DNA of 64,000 nt, taken from assembly GCA_001281695.1 (NCBI GenBank), contig LJIE01000001.1, positions 2,751,521-2,815,520 of the forward strand. The letters are read 5' to 3'. This document shows, piece by piece, positions 27,363 through 36,006 of this stretch. The stretch is from a bacterium 336/3. Lineage in GTDB: Bacteria > Bacteroidota > Bacteroidia > Cytophagales > Thermonemataceae. A program made the position numbers and the translations under genes. Within the stretch, counting starts at the first letter, position 1. The number at the start of each line of letters is the position of its first letter. The notes below the pieces were generated by a model. It worked only from the letters and a program-made list of their open reading frames with translations. It made no database searches and was not told the DNA's origin.

Positions 27363-28010
27363 TTATTGAAGAAAATCTAAGATTTCTTTGCTAATTTCTT
27401 TGGATTTATTGAGTGTCATCAAATGCCCACCTTTTTCTATCTTTTTATCAACTTTGATAAATTTCAATGGTAGAATTCTATCTGTAGTACCATGAATATG
27501 CTTTAAGTTTTGATGTATTGTAGTATTTTTCCAATGTAGAATCTTATCTACAGCCCATGCATAGAAATTTTTACTACTATCTTTTACAATAGCTTTGAGC
27601 AAATCTTTTTCACTTTTCGTCTTCATATCAAAAAACCAATAGGTAATTATATTTACATTCATTAAAATACTTATTGGCAATATTCTATTTATTCTTAATT
27701 TTCCAAGCCAACGATAATAAAAAGGTACTTCATATTTGGTTTTGGCAGAAGATATTAAAATAATTTTTGAGGTAGGTATTTGTTTAGCTATTTCCATTGC
27801 CATCATTCCGCCAAACGAAAGCCCTAGAAGAATTGGGTTCTCACCTTCTATTTGTTCTAGAAGTCTTTTGGCATAATCTTCCATACTTTCTTGAAATGCT
27901 GTTGGTTCTATCCATTGGATATGTTTGAGTGTATAGTTAGGTAACTCTAAATACTGAAATACTCTTTCATCTGCACCCAAACCACTCAAAAAATAGATGG
28001 TTTTATTCAT
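27363..28010 (-). CDS. Alpha/beta hydrolase
   Basis: From 28010 the protein has 215 residues. FLSGLGADERVF near the start holds the oxyanion hole, PILLGLSFGGMMAMEIA holds the nucleophile Ser (GLSFGG), and HGTTDRILPL and GGHLMTL carry the likely Asp and His. The substrate is unknown. The longer open frame to 28055 reaches into the preceding gene; the start at 28010 leaves an 8-base overlap with its stop, a normal coupling arrangement. It shares a transcript with the DUF1684 gene. Confidence 0.82.
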   Translation of the reverse strand: MNKTIYFLSGLGADERVFQYLELPNYTLKHIQWIEPTAFQESMEDYAKRLLEQIEGENPILLGLSFGGMMAMEIAKQIPTSKIILISSAKTKYEVPFYYRWLGKLRINRILPISILMNVNIITYWFFDMKTKSEKDLLKAIVKDSSKNFYAWAVDKILHWKNTTIHQNLKHIHGTTDRILPLKFIKVDKKIEKGGHLMTLNKSKEISKEILDFLQ

Positions 28011-28632
28011 CTTCTTTTTTCTTTTTATAACGTATTCCTGCTGGGATGCGTACATTCAGATGGTTTTCGGAAGGTACAATTGGGCAAGAATAATCGTTAC
28101 TATAAGCACAATATGGATTGTATGCTTTGTTAAAATCTACAATGATTTCATTGCCTTCTTTTGGAATGGCAAGCTCTATATAACGCCCTACTTTATAGGT
28201 ATCTATCCCATTTGTCAAATCTTTGAAAGGCAAAAACAAATAATCTTTATACACTATTTTTCCTTGTAAATCTTGTGATTGATAAACACTTAATTGATAT
28301 TTTTTACCTTCTATTTCAAACTCAATGATGCCATATTTTCTGTATTTGGGTCTTCGGGTAGTGGTCGTAACCATATCAAAAAAGCCTTCATTTTCAGTAA
28401 CTATAAGCTTTGCTTTTACTCTGTATTCTAAATTGATGGGAAAGAAATCATGTTTTTTAAATTTCTTTAAATCTGCTGGGTCTAAAGGGCTTTTTTCAGG
28501 GTCTTTGTATGCTTTATTCAGCTCTTTTTGATGCTCTTTAATTTCTTTGATGGCTACTTTTTTATCATTTTGAGCCCAAATTGTGTTAGATAGCAATAAA
28601 ATAGCTACCAAAGATAGAACTATTTGTTTCAT
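28003..28632 (-). CDS. Exported DUF1684-family protein
   Basis: The 209-residue protein starts with a signal peptide (ends SNTIWAQ). The rest fits the DUF1684 family, including YRVKAKLIVTENEGFFDMVT, EGKKYQLSVYQSQD, and the signature KAYNPYCAYSNDYSCPIVPSENHLNVRIPAGIR with three Cys/Pro-spaced residues. The family is common in bacteria and archaea and lacks a proven function. Its stop overlaps the start of the alpha/beta hydrolase gene by 8 bases, which suggests the two act together. Confidence 0.88.
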   Translation of the reverse strand: MKQIVLSLVAILLLSNTIWAQNDKKVAIKEIKEHQKELNKAYKDPEKSPLDPADLKKFKKHDFFPINLEYRVKAKLIVTENEGFFDMVTTTTRRPKYRKYGIIEFEIEGKKYQLSVYQSQDLQGKIVYKDYLFLPFKDLTNGIDTYKVGRYIELAIPKEGNEIIVDFNKAYNPYCAYSNDYSCPIVPSENHLNVRIPAGIRYKKKKEDE

Positions 28633-28662
28633 AACTCTGTATCAATAAATAAGGTGTTTATT

Positions 28663-28688
28663 GTTCTTTTGCCTTAATACAAAAGAAC
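28663..28688. repeat. Short inverted repeat in a 215-base intergenic gap
   Basis: GTTCTTTTG (28663-28671) and CAAAAGAAC (28680-28688) are perfect inverted arms around CCTTAATA. The 28633-28847 gap has no gene. A longer dispersed copy family of this kind occurs in Bacteroidota genomes, but only this copy is in the window. Confidence 0.4.
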
Positions 28689-28847
28689 CAAAAAATCAAG
28701 AAAATTCAATGCTTCCACACACAAAATCTACCCGCCCTCGCTGAATTTTCAGTCCAATGCTCTTTTTTGCAGAAAAGGAAATCTTACTGTTATTAAACGT
28801 TTGAATTATTTTTAATAACTTCAAAACTTATCACTCATCATTTATCA

Positions 28848-29774
28848 CTATCTACGATTATCTTCTTGAGAGAGCATGCTTAAATAGCTTTCATAACGAA
28901 ATAAAGCTATTTCACCTTTTTCTACAGCCTCAATTACTTTGCATTTAGGTTCATGAGTATGGGTACATCTACCTCCAAACTTACACTGCCCCAAAAAATC
29001 ACGCATTTCAGGGAAATAATGAGAAAGTTCATCAGGTTCGATTTCTGCAATACCAAGTTCTTTAATTCCTGGGGTATCAATAATATATGTATCTTCTGAA
29101 AGCTCAAACATTTCAGCAAATGTAGTTGTATGTACGCCCTTGTTGGCAAAAGTAGAAATTTCAGAAGTTTTGAGATTTAAGGTGTTATTGAGGGCATTCA
29201 CCAAACTTGATTTACCTACACCCGAATGTCCTGAAATCAAACTCACTTTGCCTTGTAGAATATTTCTAAACTCTTCTATACCTGCATTTTCCAAAACAGA
29301 AGTTTCTAGGCAATTATAGCCTATCTCCTCATAAATCTCCATAAGTTCATGTTGGTATACTCTTGCTTCTTCATCCAATAAATCTATTTTATTGAATACA
29401 ACAACAGCAGGTATTCGGTAGGCTTCAGCTGTTACCAAAAATCTATCAATAAAGCCTAGTGATGTACGAGGGAATGTAAGTGTAACAATGATAATAGCTT
29501 GGTCAAGATTGGCTGCAATGAGATGTCCATGTCCTGTCTTATGAACAGATTTACGAATAATGTAGTTTTCTCGTGGAAGGATATCAGTAATAATACCTAC
29601 TTTTTCCTCTTGGTTTTCCCAATTCCATTCTACTTTATCGCCTACGGCTATTGGATTGGTAACTTTGAGGTCTTTGGTTTTAAACTTGCCCCTTAGGCGG
29701 CAAGTAACGATTTTTTTGGTTTCGGTCTGGAGTTCGTACCAAGACCCAGTAGAACGGATGATTGTTCCTTGCAT
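28848..29774 (-). CDS. rsgA: Ribosome small subunit-dependent GTPase A
   Basis: The 308-residue GTPase matures the 30S subunit. The OB-fold (about residues 1-65) comes first, then a circularly permuted GTPase domain: NKIDLLD (G4) comes before GHSGVGKSSLVN (G1) and DTPGIKELG (G3). A C-terminal zinc knuckle is formed by CKFGGRCTHTHEPKC. Length and order match RsgA/YjeQ. It starts after a gap from ald and is not clearly in an operon. Confidence 0.95.
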   Translation of the reverse strand: MQGTIIRSTGSWYELQTETKKIVTCRLRGKFKTKDLKVTNPIAVGDKVEWNWENQEEKVGIITDILPRENYIIRKSVHKTGHGHLIAANLDQAIIIVTLTFPRTSLGFIDRFLVTAEAYRIPAVVVFNKIDLLDEEARVYQHELMEIYEEIGYNCLETSVLENAGIEEFRNILQGKVSLISGHSGVGKSSLVNALNNTLNLKTSEISTFANKGVHTTTFAEMFELSEDTYIIDTPGIKELGIAEIEPDELSHYFPEMRDFLGQCKFGGRCTHTHEPKCKVIEAVEKGEIALFRYESYLSMLSQEDNRR

Positions 29775-29788
29775 TCAGTATGTTTTAT

Positions 29789-29817
29789 CAAAAAGCCCCT
29801 TACAATAAGGGGCTTGT
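29789..29817 (-). terminator. Intrinsic terminator after ald
   Basis: AAGCCCCTTA (29793-29802) pairs with TAAGGGGCTT (29806-29815) and the minus-strand arm is followed by a T run. It lies 12-36 bases after the ald stop codon. Confidence 0.88.
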
Positions 29818-29828
29818 ATGTGAGTAAA

Positions 29829-30944
29829 TTAGTTCAAGAATTTATTGACATCTACCAAAGGCAAATTAAATGTATCAGCTACGCCTTTATACACTACATC
29901 TCCGTTGATGATGTTCAAACCTAAAAGTAATTCTTTGTTGTCTTTACAAGCTTGTTTCCAGCCTTTGTTAGCCAACTGAATTGCATAAGGTAATGTTGCG
30001 TTGGTAAGTGCTACTGTTGAAGTATAAGGCACAGCACCAGGCATATTTGCCACACAATAATGGATTACATCATCAATGATGTAAATAGGGTCTTCGTGTG
30101 TGGTAGGTTTACAAGTTTCGATACAACCACCTTGGTCAACGGCTACATCCACAAGTACAGTACCTGGACGCATGGTTTTTAGCATTTCACGAGTCACAAG
30201 ATGTGGAGCTTTTGCACCTGGGATAAGTACTGCACCTACAATCAAATCAGATACTTTTACAGCCTCACGAATGTTGTATTCGTTTGACATGATAGTCTGA
30301 ACGTTTGCAGGCATGATTTCATCCAAATAACGCAAACGAGGCAAGCTAATATCCATAATGGTTACATGAGCACCCAAACCAGCAGCCATTTGAGCTGCAT
30401 GTGTACCCACTATACCACCACCTAAAACAAGCACATTAGCAGGTTTCACACCTGGTACGCCTCCTAAAAGAATACCACGACCTTTCAAGGGTTTTTCTAA
30501 AAACTTGGCTCCTTGTTGAATAGCCATTCTACCTGCTACCTCAGACATTGGAACTAATAAAGGTAAGCTTCTATCAGTTTTTTCTACTGTCTCATAAGCC
30601 AAACAAGTTGCTTTACCTGCAATCATGGCTTTGGTAAGAGGCTCATAAGAAGCAAAATGAAAATATGTAAATAACAAATGATGAGGCTTAATTAGGCTAT
30701 ATTCTTGTTCAATAGGCTCTTTTACTTTCATTACCATTTCAGCAATGTTATAAACTTCTTCCATGGTATCTAAAACAGTAGCACCTGCCAAACGATATTC
30801 TTCATCTGTAAAACCACTTCCCTCGCCAGCCGATTTTTGTACATACACTTGATGACCATTTTTACGAAATTCTGCAACACCTGCTGGTGTCAAAGCTACT
30901 CTGTTTTCGTTATTTTTAATTTCTTTTGGTACGCCAACTATCAT
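29829..30944 (-). CDS. ald: Alanine dehydrogenase
   Basis: The 371-residue NAD enzyme interconverts L-alanine and pyruvate plus ammonia. The start MIVGVPKEIKNNENRVALTPAGV and the substrate-site Lys in MVMKVKEP and His in LFTYFHFA are intact. The NAD-binding loop is VLGGGIVGTHAAQMAAGLGA, and the late signature is DVAVDQGGC. Length matches family members (about 370). A -7 TATATTTG lies upstream (30981-30974). A second, more divergent member of the family is at 42803-44029. Confidence 0.95.
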   Translation of the reverse strand: MIVGVPKEIKNNENRVALTPAGVAEFRKNGHQVYVQKSAGEGSGFTDEEYRLAGATVLDTMEEVYNIAEMVMKVKEPIEQEYSLIKPHHLLFTYFHFASYEPLTKAMIAGKATCLAYETVEKTDRSLPLLVPMSEVAGRMAIQQGAKFLEKPLKGRGILLGGVPGVKPANVLVLGGGIVGTHAAQMAAGLGAHVTIMDISLPRLRYLDEIMPANVQTIMSNEYNIREAVKVSDLIVGAVLIPGAKAPHLVTREMLKTMRPGTVLVDVAVDQGGCIETCKPTTHEDPIYIIDDVIHYCVANMPGAVPYTSTVALTNATLPYAIQLANKGWKQACKDNKELLLGLNIINGDVVYKGVADTFNLPLVDVNKFLN

Positions 30945-30973
30945 AAGATTTTGTTGTTTTGTTTTTGAAAGCC

Positions 30974-30981
30974 CAAATATA
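30974..30981 (-). promoter_or_regulatory. -7 element of ald
   Basis: TATATTTG on the minus strand, 29 bases before the ald start, fits the Bacteroidota -7 element. No good -33 partner was found. Confidence 0.45.
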
Positions 30982-31041
30982 ATAATTTTGTGATAAAGTA
31001 GAATTTTTTATTGACAAAGAGAAGTTTCTTTTCTCAATAAA

Positions 31042-31084
31042 GAAGAAGGAAAAAGAGAGCAAGAAATCTCTAAAATCCTTCTTC
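31042..31084 (-). terminator. Possible terminator of the zinc-ribbon gene
   Basis: GAAGAAGGA (31042-31050) and TCCTTCTTC (31076-31084) form an imperfect hairpin followed on the minus strand by TTT, 42 bases after the stop of the gene at 31126-31314. The large loop makes it weaker than the others. Confidence 0.4.
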
Positions 31085-31125
31085 CATACTCTCTTCTCTA
31101 AAATATGAGATAATTGCATTTAAAA

Positions 31126-31314
31126 TTATTGAATCTGCTTACTTTTCTTGATTTTCTCTAAAAAATGAGAGTCTTTCTCTGCTTTTTCTTTGCAGTCTTC
31201 ACACAACCATACACCCCATTGTGTATAAAATGTAAGTTCTTCATCTAAAGAGAGTTTTCCACAAGCGTAACATTGCTGAGAAAATTCTTCGTGATTAAAA
31301 CGGATGCCACACAT
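31126..31314 (-). CDS. Small zinc-ribbon protein
   Basis: The 62-residue protein has two CxxC pairs (CYAC about 16-19 and CEDC about 38-41), so it likely binds one zinc. Between them is an acidic/aromatic stretch (LDEELTFYTQWGVWL), and the end is basic. It follows prfA on the same strand (92 bases), across an inverted repeat. No named family was recognised; role in translation is only suggested by position. Confidence 0.6.
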   Translation of the reverse strand: MCGIRFNHEEFSQQCYACGKLSLDEELTFYTQWGVWLCEDCKEKAEKDSHFLEKIKKSKQIQ

Positions 31315-31341
31315 AAAATAGTGATGAGTTGTGAATTATAA

Positions 31342-31403
31342 ATTATGAGTGATGAATTATAAGTTACAAAAGACTCTCTTATCACTTATAATTCATCATT
31401 TAT
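31342..31403. repeat. Imperfect inverted repeat between prfA and the zinc-ribbon gene
   Basis: GATGAATTATAAGT (31351-31364) is matched exactly by ACTTATAATTCATC (31384-31397), with outer AATTAT/ATAATT arms. The whole gap is made of ATTCAT/TATAATT words. It may act as a terminator for prfA or be a member of a dispersed intergenic repeat family. Confidence 0.45.
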
Positions 31404-31405
31404 AA

Positions 31406-32476
31406 TTAACTTACTCCTTCTTTCAATCTTTCTGCATTTTCTGCTATACGGAGTTCTTCAATAAACTGTCCAATATCACCAGCCATTACAGCATCTAAGT
31501 TATAGACTGTCAAGCCGATACGATGGTCTGTTACACGACTTTGAGGATAATTGTAGGTACGAATTTTCTCAGAACGGTCGCCAGAACGAATTTGCGATTT
31601 TCTTTGACTAATCAATTCTTGATTTTGTTTCTCAAACTCCAATTCATAAAGTTTTGTACGTAACATTTGCATGGCTCTTTCACGGTTACCAAGCTGAGAA
31701 CGTTCTACCTGACAAATTACGACAATACCTGTGGGTTTGTGTGTAAGTTGTACTTTGGTTTCTACTTTGTTTACGTTTTGACCTCCCGCACCACCAGAAC
31801 GTGATGTTTGAAGTTCAATATCGCCAGGGTTCAGTTCAACGTCCACTTCTTCAGCCTCAGGAAGTACCGTAACAGCAGCAGCCGAAGTATGTACACGCCC
31901 TTGCGTTTCGGTATCAGGGACACGCTGTACTCGGTGTACACCTGATTCATATTTCATTTTACCATATACATCTTCACCTTTTACACTGGCAATAATTTCT
32001 TTGTATCCACCTGCAGTGCCTTCAGTGTAGTCGAGTACCTCAAATTGCCATCCTTGACTTTGTGCAAAACGCTGATACATTTCAAATAAATCACCAGCAA
32101 ATATAGATGCCTCATCGCCACCCGAACCTGCTCTAATCTCCAAAATAACATTTTTGCTATCATTGGGGTCTTTAGGAATCAGCAATTGTTTGATGTCTTC
32201 TTCTACTTGGTCTCTTTTAGGGAACAATTCATCCAACTCATATTTTGCCATTTCTCTAAATTCTTGATCTTTTTCAGTGGCAATTACTTGTTTAGCATTA
32301 TCAATATTTCCTAAAATGAGCATATACTCATTGTATTTATCTACAATTTTCTGAAGGTCTTTGTATTCTTTATTCAGTTTGGCATAAGTCTTCATATCGC
32401 TAAGGGCAGCAGGGTCTGTAATCAGATTGCTTACCTCTTCAAAGCGTACCTTAATGGCCTCTAATTTGTCTATCAT
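31406..32476 (-). CDS. prfA: Peptide chain release factor 1
   Basis: The 356-residue factor ends translation at UAA and UAG. The GGQ loop is [20 protein letters not shown]; the codon-recognition PxT motif reads PDT (in [12 protein letters not shown]), where E. coli has PAT. The RF2-type SPF is absent. The end [15 protein letters not shown] is the usual RF1 signature. Length matches (about 360). Confidence 0.96.
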   Translation of the reverse strand: MIDKLEAIKVRFEEVSNLITDPAALSDMKTYAKLNKEYKDLQKIVDKYNEYMLILGNIDNAKQVIATEKDQEFREMAKYELDELFPKRDQVEEDIKQLLIPKDPNDSKNVILEIRAGSGGDEASIFAGDLFEMYQRFAQSQGWQFEVLDYTEGTAGGYKEIIASVKGEDVYGKMKYESGVHRVQRVPDTETQGRVHTSAAAVTVLPEAEEVDVELNPGDIELQTSRSGGAGGQNVNKVETKVQLTHKPTGIVVICQVERSQLGNRERAMQMLRTKLYELEFEKQNQELISQRKSQIRSGDRSEKIRTYNYPQSRVTDHRIGLTVYNLDAVMAGDIGQFIEELRIAENAERLKEGVS

Positions 32477-32800
32477 AAAAGTATATCAATATTTAATTTT
32501 GTATTAACTAATAACTTGTAAAAGAAACTCTTACACAGAAGCTAACAGTATCTAATGAACACCATTGTTATTTCTTTAATAATTTAATTTATCATTTTTT
32601 GCAAAAATACGAAATTTTTGGCTTGTGTCTAAAATTATTTTTATCATAAAAAACAGAATAATTATTTTCGCTTTAATCTTTATGAATTATCTCATTTTTT
32701 TCTGTAAATTAAATGTTTAACATATAAATATACTATTTTTAGAAAAAAACTATTTTGCCATTTTAAAAAATCATATATATTTGCTTCAAAAAAAAATCCG
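32477..32800. other. Divergent intergenic region between prfA and the YfiR-like gene
   Basis: The 324 bases are strongly AT-rich and hold no gene. The right end holds the YfiR-like promoter at 32754-32783. No other clear signal was found in it. Confidence 0.6.
32754..32783 (+). promoter_or_regulatory. Promoter of the YfiR-like gene
   Basis: TTTG (32754-32757), an 18-base spacer and TATATTTG (32776-32783) match the Bacteroidota consensus. The start codon is 17 bases downstream of the -7 end, so the leader is very short. Confidence 0.8.
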
Positions 32801-33313
32801 ATGAAGAAATATATAACTCTAACATTAATAGGAATACTATTCTCATTTGTAGCAAAAGCTCAATTAGGGGACTATAAGTCGCATACAGTATATGTTTATA
32901 ACTTTACCAAATATATTCAATGGCCTGCAGCTTATCAGTCTGGCGATTTTGTGATTGCCGTTTATGGTACATCACCTATCACAGCTCAACTTAGAAATGC
33001 AACTGCTAATAAAACTGTTGGTTCTCAGAAGATTGTAGTAAAACAATATAAAGCTTTGGCAAATATTGAAAACCCTCATATTCTATTTATTCCCAACCCT
33101 CAGAGTGCAAACTTAGCAGCTATTAAACAAAAACTGCAAGGTAAATCCACTTTGATTGTTACAGAAAAGAACGGTTTAGCTAAACAAGGTAGCCATATCA
33201 ACTTTATTTTGAGAGATGGTAAATGGAAAATTGAAATGAATAATCCTCTTGTAGATGCTAGCGGTTTGAAAGTATCAAGTCAGCTTTCAAGAATTGCAAT
33301 TCCTGTGAGATAA
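32801..33313 (+). CDS. Periplasmic YfiR/DUF4154-family protein
   Basis: The 170-residue protein opens with a signal peptide (ends FVAKAQ). The rest is a YfiR/DUF4154 domain: YNFTKYIQWPAAYQSGDFVIAVYG at the start of the domain, and ILFIPNPQ, STLIVTEKNGLAKQGSHINFIL, SGLKVSSQLSRIA toward the end. In Pseudomonas YfiR represses a membrane diguanylate cyclase from the periplasm; no such partner is beside it here. It has its own promoter and is followed by a terminator. Confidence 0.88.
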   Translation: MKKYITLTLIGILFSFVAKAQLGDYKSHTVYVYNFTKYIQWPAAYQSGDFVIAVYGTSPITAQLRNATANKTVGSQKIVVKQYKALANIENPHILFIPNPQSANLAAIKQKLQGKSTLIVTEKNGLAKQGSHINFILRDGKWKIEMNNPLVDASGLKVSSQLSRIAIPVR

Positions 33314-33333
33314 TCAAAAAAAATTATATATTG

Positions 33334-33367
33334 AAGGGATTTTGCTGATAGCAAAATCCTTTTTTTG
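33334..33367 (+). terminator. Intrinsic terminator after the YfiR-like gene
   Basis: GGATTTTGCT (33337-33346) pairs with AGCAAAATCC (33350-33359) and is followed by seven T residues. Confidence 0.88.
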
Positions 33368-33383
33368 TGCAAAAAAACATATC

Positions 33384-34142
33384 ATGAAAATTATTACTTA
33401 CAACGTTAATGGTATCAGGGCTGCCATTAAAAAAGGTTTTGTGGAATGGCTGGAGGCTACCCAAGCAGATATGATTTGCCTTCAGGAAATCAAGATTGAT
33501 AGTTTACAATTTCCATATTCGTTATTCGAAAACTTAGGCTATGAGTGTATTGTGTTTCCAGCTGAAAAAGCAGGTTATAGTGGAACAGCGATTCTTACAA
33601 AAACTACTCCTAAAGAAATTATAAAAGGTTGTGAGATAGAAGAATATGACAAAGAAGGTAGAATTTTACAAGCCGTTTTTGAAGATTTTACGCTAATGAG
33701 TGTGTATTTACCTTCAGGCTCTAGTAGTGAAGAAAGACAAGATTTTAAAATACAATTCTTGAAAGATTTTTATACTTTTGTAGAAGCAAAAAAAGACAAA
33801 AATCTGATAATTTGTGGCGATTTTAATATTTGTCATCAGGCAATAGATATTCATAATCCGAAATCCAATGCAAAAAGCCCTGGTTTTTTGCCTGAAGAAA
33901 GAAATTGGTTTACTGAATTTTTGGAATTAGGTTTGTTAGATACTTTCCGACACCTCAATACAGAACCTCACCATTACACTTGGTGGAACGTTCGGACGGG
34001 TGCAAGAAGTAAGAATTTGGGCTGGCGGATAGATTATCAGCTTGTAAGTAAGAATTTAGAGACAAAATTACAACGAGCCGTTATACTTTCTGAAGCGTAC
34101 CATTCTGACCATGCTCCCAGTATGATAGAATTGGAAGATTAG
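33384..34142 (+). CDS. xth: Exodeoxyribonuclease III
   Basis: From 33384 the enzyme has 252 residues. It is a base-excision repair AP endonuclease and 3' exonuclease. The start MKIITYNVNGIRAAIKKGF holds the Asn, LQEIKID holds the metal-binding Glu, and GDFNICHQAIDIHNPKS and RIDYQLVS and HSDHAPSMIE hold the Asp/Asn/His active-site set. The in-frame ATG at 33342 lies inside the terminator of the gene before and is rejected. The gene ends 20 bases before the PorP/SprF gene. Confidence 0.95.
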   Translation: MKIITYNVNGIRAAIKKGFVEWLEATQADMICLQEIKIDSLQFPYSLFENLGYECIVFPAEKAGYSGTAILTKTTPKEIIKGCEIEEYDKEGRILQAVFEDFTLMSVYLPSGSSSEERQDFKIQFLKDFYTFVEAKKDKNLIICGDFNICHQAIDIHNPKSNAKSPGFLPEERNWFTEFLELGLLDTFRHLNTEPHHYTWWNVRTGARSKNLGWRIDYQLVSKNLETKLQRAVILSEAYHSDHAPSMIELED

Positions 34143-34162
34143 TTTTAATATCTCAAAATAAC

Positions 34163-35140
34163 ATGATGAAACAGTTTTTGATTACTTTATTTCTTCTTAT
34201 AAATGTTTTGTGTATCAAAGCACAAGATATTTATCCCAATCAGTTTTCTTCCACATCTCTAGCTCTCAATCCTGCCTTTACAGGCACAGCAGATGCTTGG
34301 AAGGCAAGCTTTTTGTATAGAGTTCAATATCCTAATTCTCCTAATACGCTAAATTCCAGTTATTTCGGATTGGATTATAATTTACCTTCACAAAGAAACA
34401 GTATTGGTATGTTTATTCAGTCTGATAGAATTGGTGTGGGTAGTGGTGGTGGATTTAGAAGTCTGCAAGTCAATGCTTTGTATTCATATTTATTGCCTGC
34501 TGGCGAATATTGGCGTATCAAGATGGGTTTGAGTGTGGGATATGGTAGCAAAAACTTAAATTATTTTAATCTGATTTATGGCGACCAATTAAGCCAAACA
34601 GGCGTAACCAACAATCCTACACAAGACAATGTTTTAGCTTCTCAAAGCATTGATTATTTGGATGTTGCATCAGGTTTTTTAGCATACAACGAATATGCTT
34701 GGATAGGTTTTTCTGCTCATCATCTAAGCCAACCCACTCTCGATTTTTTGGGAACACAGTATAAAGTACCCATGCGTCTTTCGGGACATTTGGGCATCAA
34801 AATTCCCATTAATGAATTTGAAAGACAATTTGTTAGCCCTGCTCTTATTTTTAGAAGTCAGGGAGGAATTCATTTGCTTGATGCAGGTGCTTTTTTTGAA
34901 ACAGAAGTTTTTCAGGCAGGGATTTGGTATAGAAATTTGCCCATCCAAACACAAGGAAGTAGTTCTATCAATATCCAAACAGGCATTAAGCATGAAGGTT
35001 TTCGTTTAAATTACAGCTATGGAATGGTGATTGGTGGTTTAAATGGTTTGGGTGGCGGACACGAAATCAGTCTTTCATTTGCTCCCCAACGTGATGTAGA
35101 TGAACGCAAATGGGCATACAGGAAATTGCCTATTTTTTAG
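34163..35140 (+). CDS. PorP/SprF-family type IX secretion outer-membrane protein
   Basis: The 325-residue protein has a signal peptide (ends INVLCIKAQ) followed by the PorP/SprF signature DIYPNQFSSTSLALNPAFTGTADAWKASFLYR, then a series of beta strands and the end ISLSFAPQRD. SprF family members form outer-membrane barrels often paired with a very large adhesin such as SprB; no such gene is next to it. It is 20 bases after exonuclease III. Family membership is clear, but which substrate it serves is not. Confidence 0.92.
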   Translation: MMKQFLITLFLLINVLCIKAQDIYPNQFSSTSLALNPAFTGTADAWKASFLYRVQYPNSPNTLNSSYFGLDYNLPSQRNSIGMFIQSDRIGVGSGGGFRSLQVNALYSYLLPAGEYWRIKMGLSVGYGSKNLNYFNLIYGDQLSQTGVTNNPTQDNVLASQSIDYLDVASGFLAYNEYAWIGFSAHHLSQPTLDFLGTQYKVPMRLSGHLGIKIPINEFERQFVSPALIFRSQGGIHLLDAGAFFETEVFQAGIWYRNLPIQTQGSSSINIQTGIKHEGFRLNYSYGMVIGGLNGLGGGHEISLSFAPQRDVDERKWAYRKLPIF

Positions 35141-35199
35141 TTCTTACTGTTATGTTTTATGATTAATACTAAGAACAAGCAATATACAATTTTATTTGA

Positions 35200-35943
35200 T
35201 TATAGCAGATAAAATATGCAATAAATCATACCTAAATTAAATGCCGAATGACAAAAGATTGCTCCTAAAATTGAGTCTGTTTTTTTTCGGAAAGTAAAGA
35301 ATAACAAACTCACCAAAAACATGCTTGTCACCCAAATTATAGTTGGAATAGTAAAAAAATCCCACTTATTATTGATAAACACCAAACCAAAGTGTGAAAT
35401 ATGAGTTAATGCAAATGCTGAACTTTCAACTAATGATGCTTTTTTTTCGCCTATGGATTTTGCAAAACTTGAATGAACTATTCCCCTGAAAAATAGCTCT
35501 TCTCCAATTGGGCTAAAAGTCATTCCTATAATTGCCATAATAATAAACATTACATTTCTATCAGTTTGATTAATAGTTGCTGGAATTTTATATGATTTTC
35601 CAACATATTGATACCAATTTTGATATGAATTATCATACAGGATTTGTCCAATAAAGTGAAGGGTTATACTTGCAATTAGTCCACAAGCAAAAGCAATGAA
35701 TAACCATTTGTAATTTTTCGGTTTTGTAATACCTATCTCTTTGCGTCCATATTTGGTCAAAAAAATGAATGGTGCGATTGCAGAAATTGTCATGATTAGT
35801 CCAATAAAACCATAGTTTCCTGAAGAGTTTGCATTTAGCACCAAAATAAATCGAGGAATACATACAATGAGAATTAGAAAAATTCCAAGTTTCCAATTAA
35901 AATCAAAAAACTTATTCCAAAACGATTTCAATTCTCTGTCCAT
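35200..35943 (-). CDS. CPBP-family intramembrane metalloprotease
   Basis: The 247-residue protein has about seven membrane segments. The CPBP motifs are present: GEELFFRGIVHSSF (Glu-Glu and Arg), FALTHISHFG (His) and IFCHSAFNLG (His and Asn). CPBP members include prenyl-CAAX-type proteases and bacteriocin self-immunity proteins; no bacteriocin gene is nearby. It is transcribed alone. Confidence 0.85.
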   Translation of the reverse strand: MDRELKSFWNKFFDFNWKLGIFLILIVCIPRFILVLNANSSGNYGFIGLIMTISAIAPFIFLTKYGRKEIGITKPKNYKWLFIAFACGLIASITLHFIGQILYDNSYQNWYQYVGKSYKIPATINQTDRNVMFIIMAIIGMTFSPIGEELFFRGIVHSSFAKSIGEKKASLVESSAFALTHISHFGLVFINNKWDFFTIPTIIWVTSMFLVSLLFFTFRKKTDSILGAIFCHSAFNLGMIYCIFYLL

Positions 35944-36006
35944 ACTTTAGTATTTCTTATTTCGATTTATATCATGAGATAATAAAAAGGTTTCTATTAA
36001 TAAATT

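Noticed and set aside
30916-31119. 67-residue minus-strand frame upstream of ald
   Set aside because: It covers the ald leader and -7 element and overlaps the ald start in another frame, with no recognisable protein features.
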